64,000 nt of DNA, taken from the NCBI GenBank assembly GCA_026545225.1, contig CM048847.1, positions 14,193,835 to 14,257,834 on the forward strand, written 5' to 3'. Shown in pieces: positions 51,101 to 61,746 of this stretch; within the stretch, counting starts at the first letter, position 1, and the number at the start of each line of letters is the position of its first letter. This DNA is from Cornus controversa. Lineage: Eukaryota; Streptophyta; Magnoliopsida; Cornales; Cornaceae. A model generated the notes under the pieces. It worked only from the letters and a program-made list of their open reading frames with translations, was not told the origin of the DNA and did not search any database. Both the position numbers and the translations under genes were made by a program.

Positions 51101-53278
51101 GATGTCCAAACGGTCGAATTTGGAACAAAGCACCATACGATTGTGATGAAGATCGGATTGACATGTTCGTCACTTCTTTCGGATGCTTTGATGGTCTAAT
51201 TTGGAGAAAAGAAACTTACGATTCTGATTATGGCACGACTTCTCAAGGAATGGGTTTTTGAATCAGAACAACTCAAACTAAACTTGTTTAAAATCCTCGA
51301 TAGCTTGGGAATTGTTTCTTTTACTTGTCCAGATGGTTGAAGTTGGCATAGAGCACCATACGGTTGTGATCATTCATGGGTGCAGCATGGAATTACTCTT
51401 TTCGATTTAGGACGTCCTGACGGTTGAATTTGGCATAAAGCAACGTATAATTCTAGGTATGGCACGATTTCACGTGGATTGGACTTTTCGAATCAGGACA
51501 AGTCAAACGAAACAAGTTCAAAACCGTTGTTGTCATTCTCTATTTTTCTGGACATCCAGATGGTCAGTTCTAGCACAAAGCGCCATTCGGTTGTCGTCAT
51601 GCCTGATTATTACAAGCGATAGTTTTTTTGACTCAGAACAACTCAAACAAACATGGATGAAGATCGGATCGACATGCTCGTCGTTTCTTTGGGACGCTTT
51701 GATGGTTTCATTTAGAAAAAAGTAGCGTACGATTAGTATTATGGCACGACTTCTCTTGGAATGTGGTTTTCTAATCATAACAACTCAAATGAAACAAGTT
51801 TAAAATGGTTGGTAGCTTGCAAATTGTTTCCTTTAGATGTCGAAACGGTCGAATTTGGAACCAAGCACCATACGGTTGTGATGAAGATCGGATTGACATG
51901 TTCGTCACTTCTTTTGGATGCTTTGATGGTCTAATTTGGAAAAAAGAAACTTACGATTCTGATTATGACACAACTTCTCAAGGAATGGGGTTTTTGAATC
52001 AGAACAACTGAAACTAAACTTGTTTAAAATCATCGATAGCTTGGGAATTGTTTCTTTTACTTGTCCAGATGGTTGAAGTTGGCATAGAGCACCATACGGT
52101 TGTGATCATTCATGAGTGCAGCAAGGAATTACTCTTTTCGATTCAGGACGTCCTCACGGTCGAATTAGGCATAAAGCAACGTATAATTCTATGTATGGCA
52201 CGATTTCACGTGGATTGGACTTTTCGAATCAGGACAGGTCAAACGAAACAAGTTCAAAACCGTTGTTGTCATTCTCTATTCTTCTGGACATCCAGATGGT
52301 CAATTCTAGCACAAAGCGCCATACGGTTGTGGTCATGCCTGGTTATTGCAAGGAATTGTTCTTTTTGACTCAGAACAACTCAAACAAACATGGATGAAGA
52401 TCGGATCGACATGCTCGTCGTTTCTTTGGGACCCTTTGATGGTTTCATTTAGAAAAAAGTAGCGTACGATTAGTATTATGGCACGACTTCTCTTGGAATG
52501 TGGTTTTCTAATCATAACAACTCAAATGAAACAAGTTTAAAATGGTTGGTAGCTTGCAAATTGTTTCCTTTAGATGTCCAAACGGTCGAATTTGGAACCA
52601 AGCACCATACGGTTGTGATGAAGATCGGATTGACATGTTCGTCACTTCTTTTGGATGCTTTGATGGTCTAATTTGGAAAAAAGAAACTTACGATTCTTAT
52701 TATGACACAACTTCTCAAGGAATGGGGTTTTTGAATCAGAACAACTGAAACTAAACTTGTTTAAAATCATCGATAGCTTGGGAATTGTTTCTTTTACTTG
52801 TCCAGATGGTTGAAGTTGGCATAGAGCACCATACGGTTGTGATCATTCATGAGTGCAGCAAGGAATTACTCTTTTCGATTCAGGACGTCCTCACGGTCGA
52901 ATTAGGCATAAAGCAACGTATAATTCTATGTAAGGCTCGATTTCACGTGGATTGGACTTTTCGAATCAGGACAGGTCAAACGAAACAAGTTCAAAACCGT
53001 TGTTGTCATTCTCTATTCTTCTGGACATCCAGATGGTCAATTCTAGCACAAAGCGTCATACGGTTGTGGTCATGCCTGGTTATTGCAAGGAATTGTTCTT
53101 TTTGACTCAGAACAACTAAAACAAACATGGATGAAGATCGGATCGACATGCTCGTCGTTTCTTTGGGACCCTTTGATGGTTTCATTTAGAAAAAAGTAGC
53201 GTACGATTAATATTATGGCAAGACTTCGCTTGGAATGTGGTTTTCTAATCAAAACAACTCAAATGAAACAAGTTTAAA
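48121..53278. repeat. Heterogeneous zone, seven monomers (5158 bp)
   Basis: Monomers start at 48121 (738 bp), 48859 (736), 49595 (738), 50333 (737), 51070 (735), 51805 (737) and 52542 (737). The first has CCTCACAGGTCGAATT near 48469 (one extra base) and GCTCGTCATTTC near 48731. The third has GATTGGGACTTTTCG near 50005 (one extra base) and AACCATTGTTG. The fourth has GACATGTACGTCAC near 50421. The fifth has GGTCAGTTCTAGC and ATTACAAGCGATAG. Strict X-Y alternation is lost. The first part (to about 50450) is repeated from 53279 at an offset of 5158 bp. Confidence 0.88.
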
Positions 53279-54016
53279 ATGGTTGGTAGCTTGCAAATTG
53301 TTTCCTTTAGATGTCGAAACGGTCGAATTTGGAACAAAGCACCATACGGTTGTGATGAGGATCGGATTGACAGGTTCGTCACTTCTTTTGGATGCTTTGA
53401 TGGTCTAATTTGGAAAAAAGAAACTTACGATTCTGATTATGACACAACTTCTCAAGGAATGGGGTTTTTGAATCAGAACAACTGAAACTAAACTTGTTTA
53501 AAATCATCGATAGCTTGGGAATTGTTTCTTTTACTTGTCCAGATGGTTGAAGTTGGCATAGAGCACCATACGGTTGTGATCATTCATGAGTGCAGCAAGG
53601 AATTACTCTTTTCGATTCAGGACGTCCTCACAGGTCGAATTAGGCATAAAGCAACGTATAATTCTATGTATGGCACGATTTCACGTGGATTGGACTTTTC
53701 GAATCAGGACAGGTCAAACGAAACAAGTTCAAAATCGTTGTTGTCATTCTCTATTCTTCTGGACATCCAGATGGTCAATTCTAGCACAAAGCGCCATACG
53801 GTTGTGGTCATGCCTGGTTATTGCAAGGAATTGTTCTTTTTGACTCAGAACAACTCAAACAAACATGGATGAAGATCGGATCGACATGCTCGTCATTTCT
53901 TTGGGACCCTTTGATGGTTTCATTTAGAAAAAAGTAGCGTACGATTAATATTATGGCAAGACTTCGCTTGGAATGTGGTTTTCTAATCAAAACAACTCAA
54001 ATGAAACAAGTTTAAA
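53279..54016. repeat. Monomer repeating the one at 48121 (738 bp)
   Basis: It shares the one-base insertion CCTCACAGGTCGAATT near 53627 and GCTCGTCATTTC near 53889 with the monomer at 48121, 5158 bp upstream. Private changes include GATGAGGATCGG near 53355 and AAAATCGTTGTTG near 53731. Confidence 0.88.
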
Positions 54017-56225
54017 ATGGTTGGTAGCTTACAAATTGTTTCCTTTAGATGTCCAAACGGTCGAATTTGGAACAAAGCACCATACGATTGTGATGAAGAT
54101 CGGATTGACATGTTCGTCACTTCTTTTGGATGCTTTGATGGTCTAATTTGGAAAAAAGAAACTTACGATTCTGATTATGGCACGACTTCTCAAGGAATGG
54201 GTTTTTGAATCAGAACAACTCAAACAAAACTTGTTTAAAATCCTCGATAGCTTGGGAATTGTTTCTTTTACTTGTCCAGATGGTTGAAGTTGGCATAGAG
54301 CACCATACCGTTGTGATCATTCATGGGTGCAGCATGGAATTACTCTTTTCGATTCAGGACGTCCTGACGGTTGAATTTGGCATAAAGCAACGTATAATTC
54401 TAGGTATGGCACGATTTCACGTGGATTGGACTTTTCGAATCAGGACAGGTCAAACCAAACAAGTTCAAAACCGTTGTTGTCATTCTCTATTCTTCTAGAC
54501 ATCCAGATGGTCAATTCTAGGACAAAGCACCATACGGTTGTGGTCATGCCTGGTTATTGCAAGGAATTGTTCTTTTCGACTCATAACAACTCAAACAAAC
54601 ATGGATGAAGATCGGATCGACATGCTCGTCGTTTCTTTGGGACGCTTTGATGGTTTCATTTAGAAAAAAGTAGCGTACGATTAATATTATGGCAAGACTT
54701 CTCTTGGAATGTGGTTTTCTAATCAAAACAACTCAAATGAAACAAGTTTAAAATGGTTGGTAACTTACAAATTGTTTCCTTTAGATGTCCAAACGGTCGA
54801 ATTTGGAACCAAGCACCATACGGTTGTGATGAAGATCGGATTGACATGTTCGTCACTTCTTTTGGATGCTTTGATGGTCTAATTTGGGAAAAAGAAACTT
54901 ACGATTCTGATTATGACACAACTTCTCCAGGAATGGGGTTTTTGAATCAGAACAACTGAAACTAAACTTGTTTAAAATCATCGATAGCTTGGGAATTGTT
55001 TCTTTTACTTGTCCAGATGGTTGAAGTTGGCATAGAGCACCATACGGTTGTGATCATTCATGAGTGCAGCAAGGAATTACTCTTTTCGATTCAGGACGTC
55101 CTCACGGTCGAATTAGGCATAAAGCAACGTATAATTCTATGTATGGCACGATTTCACATGGATTGGGACTTTTCGAATCAGGACAAGTCAAACGAAACAA
55201 GTTCGAAACCATTGTTGTCATTCTCTATTCTTCTGGACATCCAGATGGTCAATTCTAGCATAAAGCGCCATACGGTTGTCGTCGTGCCTGATTATTGCAA
55301 GCAATTGTTCTTTACGACTCAGAACAACTCAAACAAACATGGATGAAGATCGGATCGACATGCTCGTCGTTTCTTTGGGACCCTTTGATGGTTTCATTTA
55401 GAAAAAAGTAGCGTACGATTAATATTATGGCAAGACTTCTCTTGGAATGTGGTTTTCTAATCAAAACAACTCAAATGAAACAAGTTTAAAATGGTTGGTA
55501 ACTTACAAATTGTTTCCTTTAGATGTCCAAACGGTCGAATTTGGAACAAAGCACCATACGATTGTGATGAAGATCGGATTGACATGTACGTCACTTCTTT
55601 TGGATGCTTTGATGGTCTAATTTGGAAAAAAGAAACTTAAAATTCTGATTATGGCACGACTTCTCAAGGAACGGGTTTTTGAATCAGAACAACTCAAACA
55701 AAACTTGTTTAAAATCCTCGATAGCTTGGGAATTGTTTCTTTTACTTGTCCAGATGGTTGAAGTTGGCATAGAGCACCATACGGTTGTGATCATTCATGG
55801 GTGCAGCATGGAATTACTCTTTTCGATTCAGGACGTCCTGACGGTTGAATTTGGCATAAAGCAACGTATAATTCTAGGTATGGCACGATTTCACGTGGAT
55901 TGGACTTTTCGAATCAGGACAAGTCAAACGAAACAAGTTCGAAACCGTTGTTGTCATTCTCTATTTTTCTGGACATCCAGATGGTCAGTTCTAGCACAAA
56001 GCGCCATACGGTTGTCGTCATGCCTGATTATTACAAGCGATAGTTTTTTTGACTCAGAACAACTCAAACAAACATGGATGAAGATCGGATCGACATGCTC
56101 GTCGTTTCTTTGGGACGCTTTGATGGTTTCATTTAGAAAAAAGTAGCGTACGATTAGTATTATGGCACGACTTCTCTTGGAATGTGGTTTTCTAATCATA
56201 ACAACTCAAATGAAACAAGTTTAAA
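54017..56225. repeat. Three-monomer block, copy 1 (2209 bp)
   Basis: Monomers start at 54017 (X'-like, 736 bp, with CTTCTAGAC), 54753 (738 bp, with AACCAAGCACC, TTTCACATGG and the extra base in GATTGGGAC) and 55491 (735 bp, with GACATGTACGTCAC, AACTTAAAATTCTG and ATTACAAGCGATAG). The same trio recurs from 56226. Confidence 0.87.
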
Positions 56226-57699
56226 ATGGTTGGTAGCTTGCAAATTGTTTCCTTTAGATGTCGAAACGGTCGAATTTGGAACCAAGCACCATACGGTTGT
56301 GATGAAGATCGGATTGACATGTTCGTCACTTCTTTTGGATGCTTTGATGGTCTAATTTGGAAAAAAGAAACTTACGATTCTGATTATGGCACGACTTCTC
56401 AAGGAATGGGTTTTTGAATCAGAACAACTCAAACAAAACTTGTTTAAAATCCTCGATAGCTTGGGAATTGTTTCTTTTACTTGTCCAGATGGTTGAAGTT
56501 GGCATAGAGCACCATACGGTTGTGATCATTCATGGGTGCAGCATGGAATTACTCTTTTCGATTCAGGACGTCCTGACGGTTGAATTTGGCATAAAGCAAC
56601 GTATAATTCTAGGTATGGCACGATTTCACGTGGATTCGACTTTTCGAATCAGGACAGGTCAAACCAAACAAGTTCAAAACCGTTGTTGTCATTCTCTATT
56701 CTTCTAGACATCCAGATGGTCAATTCTAGGACAAAGCACCATACGGTTGTGGTCATGCCTGGTTATTGCAAGGAATTGTTCTTTTCGACTCATAACAACT
56801 CAAACAAACATGGATGAAGATCGGATCGACATGCTCGTCGTTTCTTTGGGACGCTTTGATGGTTTCATTTACAAAAAAATAGCGTACGATTAGTATTATG
56901 GCACGACTTCTCTTGGAATGTGGTTTTCTAATCATAACAACTCAAATGAAACAAGTTTAAAATGGTTGGTAGCTTGCAAATTGTTTCCTTTAGATGTCGA
57001 AACGGTCGAATTTGGAACCAAGCACCATACGGTTGTGATGAAGATCGGATTGACATGTTCGTCACTTCTTTTGGATGCTTTGATGGTCTAATTTGGGAAA
57101 AAGAAACTTACGATTCTGATTATGACACAACTTCTCAAGGAATGGGATTTTTGAATCAGAACAACTGAAACTAAACTTGTTTAAAATCATCGATAGCTTG
57201 GGAATTGTTTCTTTTATTTGTCCAGATGGTTGAAGTTGGCATAGAGCACCATACGGTTGTGATCATTCATGAGTGCAGCAAGGAATTACTCTTTTCGATT
57301 CAGGACGTCCTCACGGTCGAATTAGGCATAAAGCAACGTATAATTCTATGTATGGCACGATTTCACATGGATTGGGACTTTTCGAATCAGGACAAGTCAA
57401 ACGAAACAAGTTCGAAACCATTGTTGTCATTCTCTATTCTTCTGGACATCCAGATGGTCAATTCTAGCATAAAGCGCCATACGGTTGTCGTCGTGCCTGA
57501 TTATTGCAAGCAATTGTTCTTTACGACTCAGAACAACTCAAACAAACATGGATGAAGATCGGATCGACATGCTCGTCGTTTCTTTGGGACCCTTTGATGG
57601 TTTCATTTAGAAAAAAGTAGCGTACGATTAATATTATGGCAAGACTTCTCTTGGAATGTGGTTTTCTAATCAAAACAACTCAAATGAAACAAGTTTAAA
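56226..57699. repeat. Three-monomer block, copy 2, first two monomers
   Basis: Monomers start at 56226 (736 bp) and 56962 (738 bp), each 2209 bp after its partner. The B subunit at 56226 has GTGGATTCGACTTTTC near 56629. The A subunit at 56226 is of the AACCAAGCACC type, unlike its partner at 54017, so the copy boundary lies inside that monomer. The third member of the trio is the truncated monomer at 57700. Confidence 0.85.
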
Positions 57700-58066
57700 A
57701 TGGTTGGTAGCTTACAAATTGTTTCCTTTAGATGTCCAAACGGTCGAATTTGGAACAAAGCACCATACGATTGTGATGAAGATCGGATTGACATGTACGT
57801 CACTTCTTTTGGATGCTTTGATGGTCTAATTTGGAAAAAAGAAACTTAAAATTCTGATTATGGCACGACTTCTCAAGGAATGGGTTTTTGAATCAGAACA
57901 ACTCAAACAAAACTTGTTTAAAATCCTCGATAGCTTGGGAATTGTTTCTTTTACTTGTCCAGATGGTTGAAGTTGGCAAAGAGCACCATACGGTTGTGTA
58001 TTATGGCACGACTTCTCTTGGAATGTGGTTTTCTAATCATAACAACTCAAATGAAACAAGTTTAAA
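57700..58066. repeat. Half-length monomer (367 bp) with internal deletion
   Basis: It starts as the third member of the three-monomer block (GACATGTACGTCAC, AACTTAAAATTCTG). It passes into subunit B as far as ACCATACGGTTGTG near 57998, then jumps to TATTATGGCACGACTTC, which normally lies near the end of subunit C. The loss is 368 bp relative to a 735-bp monomer. Both break points lie in the equivalent position of the core module, just after a TACG motif (TACGGTTGTG in B and TACGATTAGT in C), so the exchange was aligned on internal repeats. GGCAAAGAGCACC just upstream is also private to this copy. Confidence 0.93.
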
Positions 58067-58803
58067 ATGGTTGGTAGCTTGCAAATTATTTCCTTTAGAT
58101 GTCCAAACGGTCGAATTTGGAACCAAGCACCATACGGTTGCGATGAAGATCGGATTGACATGTTCGTCACTTCTTTTGGATGCTTTGATGGTCTAATTTA
58201 GAAAAAAGAAACTTACGATTCTGATTATGACACAACTTCTCAAGGAATGGGGTTTTTGAATCAGAACAACTGAAACTAAACTTGTTTAAAATCATCGATA
58301 GCTTGGGAATTGTTTCTTTTACTTGTCCAGATGGTTGAAGTTGGCATAGAGCACCATACGGTTGTGATCATTCATGAGTGCAGCAAGGAATTACTCTTTT
58401 CGATTCAGGACGTCCTCACGGTCGAATTAGGCATAAAGCAACGTATAATTCTATGTATGGCACGATTTCACGTTGATTGGACTTTTCGAATCCGGACAGG
58501 TCGAACGAAACAAGTTCAAAACCGTTGTTGTCATTCTCTATTCTTCTAGACATCCAGATGGTCAATTCTAGCACAAAGCACCATACGGTTATGGTCATGC
58601 CTGGTTATTGCAAGGAATTGTTCTTTTCGACTCAGAACAACTCAAAAAAACATGGATGAAGATCGGATCGACATGCTCGTCCTTTCTTTGGGACCCTTTG
58701 ATGGTTTCATTTAGAAAAAAGTAGCGTACGATTAGTAGTATGGCACGACTTCTCTTGGAATGTGGTTTTTCAATCAAAACAACTCAAATGAAACAAGTTT
58801 AAA
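58067..58803. repeat. Diverged Y-like monomer (737 bp)
   Basis: It has more private changes than most: GCAAATTATTTCC near 58081, GGTTGCGATGAAG near 58137, CACGTTGATTGG near 58470, AATCCGGACAGGTCG near 58490, TTATGGTCATG near 58589, CTCAAAAAAACATGG near 58639 and TTTTTCAATC near 58766. It sits between the deletion-bearing monomer and the last four-monomer block. Confidence 0.85.
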
Positions 58804-61746
58804 ATGGTTGTGAGCTTGCAAATTATTTCCTTTAGATGTCCAAACGGTCGAAATTGGAACAAAGCACCATACGGTTGTGATGAAGGTCGGATTGACATGT
58901 TCGTCACTTCTTTTGGATGCTTTGATGGTCTAATTTGGAAAAAAGAAACTTACGATTCTGATTACGACACGACTTCTCAAGGAATGGGGTTTTTGAATCT
59001 AAACAACTCAAACAAAACTTGTTTAAAATCATCGATAGCTTGGGAATTGTTTCTTTTACTTGTCCAGATGGTTGAAGTTGGCATAGAGCACCATACGGTT
59101 GTGATCATTCATGAGTGCAGCAAGGAATTACTCTTTTCGATTCAGGACGTCCTCACGGTCGAATTAGGCATAAAGCAACGTATAATTCTATGTATGGCAC
59201 GATTTCACATGGATTGGGACTTTTCGAATCAGGACAAGTCAAACGAAACAAGTTCGAAACCATTGTTGTCATTCTCTATTCTTCTGGACATCCAGATGGT
59301 CAATTCTAGCATAAAGCGCCATACGGTTGTCGTCGTGCCTGATTATTGCAAGCAATTGTTCTTTACGACTCAGAACAACTCAAACAAACATGGATGAAGA
59401 TCGGATCGACATGCTCGTCGTTTCTTTGGGACGCTTTGATGGTTTCATTTAGAAAAAAGCAGCGTACGATTACTATTATGGCACGACTTCTCTTGGAATG
59501 TGGTTTTCTAATCATAACAACTCAAATGAAACAAGTTTAAAATGGTTGTGAGCTTGCTAATTGTTTCCTATAGATGTCCAAACGGTCGAATTTGGAACAA
59601 AGCACCATACAGTTGTGATGAAGATCGGATTGACATGTTCGTCACTTCTTTTGGATGCTTTGATGGTCTAATTTGGAAAAAAGAAACTTACGATTCTGAT
59701 TATGGCACGACTTCTCAAGGAATGGGTTTTTGAATCAGAACAACTCAAACTAAACTTGTTTGAAATCATCGATAGCTTGGGAATTGTTTCTTTTACTTGT
59801 CCAGATGGTTGAAGTTGGCATAGAGCACCATACGGTTGTGATCATTCATGGGTGCAGTATGGAATTACTCTTTTTGATTCAGGAAGTCCTGACGGTTGAA
59901 TTTGGCATAAAGCAACGCATAATTCTAAGTATGGCACGATTTCACATGGATTGGAATTTTCGAATCAGGACAAGTCAAACGAAACAAGTTCGAAACTGTT
60001 GTTGTCATTCTCTATTTTTCTGGACATCTAGATGGTCAATTCTAGCACAAAGCGCCATACGGTTGTCGTCATGCCTGATTATTGCAAGCAATAGTTCTTT
60101 CGACTCAGAACAACTCAAACAGACATGGATGAAGATCGGATCGACATGCTCGTCGTTTCTTTGGGACGCTTTGATGGTTTCATTTAGAAAAAAGCAGCGT
60201 ACGATTACTATTATGGCACGACTTCTCTTGGAATGTGGTTTTCTAATCATAACAACTCAAATGAAACAAGTTTAAAATGGTTGGTAGCTTGCAAATTGTT
60301 TCCTTTAGATGTCGAAACGGTCGAATTTGGAACAAAGCACCATACGGTTGTGATGAAGATTGGATTGACAGGTTCGTCACTTCTTTTGGATGCTTTGATG
60401 GTCTAATTTGGAAAGAAGAAACTTACGATTCTGATTATGACACAACTTCTCAAGCAATGGGTTTTTGAATCAGAACAACTGAAACTAAACTTGTTTAAAA
60501 TCATCGATAGCTTGGGAATTGTTTCTTTTACTTGTCCAGATGGTTGAAGTTGGCATAGAGCACCATACGGTTGTGATCATTCATGAGTGCAGCAAGGAAT
60601 TACTCTTTTCGATTCAGGACGTCCTCACGGTCGAATTAGGCATAAAGCAAAGTATAATTCTATGTATGGCACGATTTCACGTGGATTAGACTTTTCGAAT
60701 CAGGACAGGTCAAACGAAACAAGTTCAAAACCGTTGTTGTCATTCTCTATTCTTCTGGACATCCAGATGGTCAATTCTAGCACAAAGCGCCATACGGTTG
60801 TGGTCATGCCTTGTTATTGCAAGGAATTGTTCTTTTTGACTCAGAACAACTCAAACAAACATGGATGAAGATCGGATCGACATGCTCGTCGTTTCTTTGG
60901 GACCCTTTGATGGTTTCATTTAGAAAAAAGTAGCGTACGATTAATATTATGGCAAGACTTCTCTTGGAATGTGGTTTTCTAATCAAAACAACTCAAATGA
61001 AACAAGTTTAAAATGGTTGGTAGCTTACAAATTGTTTCCTTTAGATGTCCAAACGGTCGAATTTGGAACAAAGCACCATTCGATTGTGATGAAGATCGGA
61101 TTGACATGTTCGTCACTTCTTTTGGATGCTTTGATGGTCTAATTTGGAAAAAAGAAACTTACGATTCTGATTATGGCACGACTTCTGAAGGAATGGGTTT
61201 TTGAATCAGAACAAATCAAACAAAACTTGTTTAAAATCCTCGATAGCTTGGGAATTGTTTCTTTTACTTGTCCATATGGTTGAAGTTGGCATAGAGCACC
61301 ATACGGTTGTGATCATTCTTGGGTGCAGCATGGAATTACTCTTTTCGATTCAGGACGTCCTGACGGTTGAATTTGGCATAAAGCAACGTATAATTCTAGG
61401 TATGGCACGATTTCACGTGGATTGGACTTTTCGAATCAGGACAAGTCAAACGAAACAAGTTCGAAACCGTTGTTGTCATTCTCTATTCTTCTGGACATCC
61501 AGATGGTCAGTTCTAGCACAAAGCGCCATACGGTTGTCGTCATGCCTGATTATTACAAGCGATAGTTTTTTTGACTCAGAACAACTCAAACAAACATGGA
61601 TGAAGATCGGATCGACATGCTCGTCGTTTCTTTGGGACGCTTTGACGGTTTCATTTAGAAAAAAGTAGCGTACGATTAGTATTATGGCACGACTTCTCTT
61701 GGAATGTGGTTTCTAATCATAACAACTCAAATGAAACAAGTTTAAA
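58804..61746. repeat. Four-monomer block, copy 1 (2943 bp)
   Basis: Monomers start at 58804 (738 bp), 59542 (735), 60277 (736) and 61013 (734). The first has GATTACGACACGACTT, TTGAATCTAAACAACTC and the extra base of GATTGGGAC. The second has GGTTGTGAGCTTGC, CCTATAGATG, AGGAAGTCCTGACGG (palindrome broken) and ACATCTAGATGG. The third has GATTGGATTGACAGG and GGAAAGAAGAAAC. The fourth has TCCATATGGTTG and GTGGTTTCTAATC, with one base lost near 61711. Most of these markers return at a 2943-bp offset. Confidence 0.88.

Noticed and set aside
57700-58066. Transposon insertion or excision at the short monomer
   Set aside because: No target-site duplication, terminal inverted repeat or foreign sequence is present. 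The junction is explained by recombination between internal core modules.
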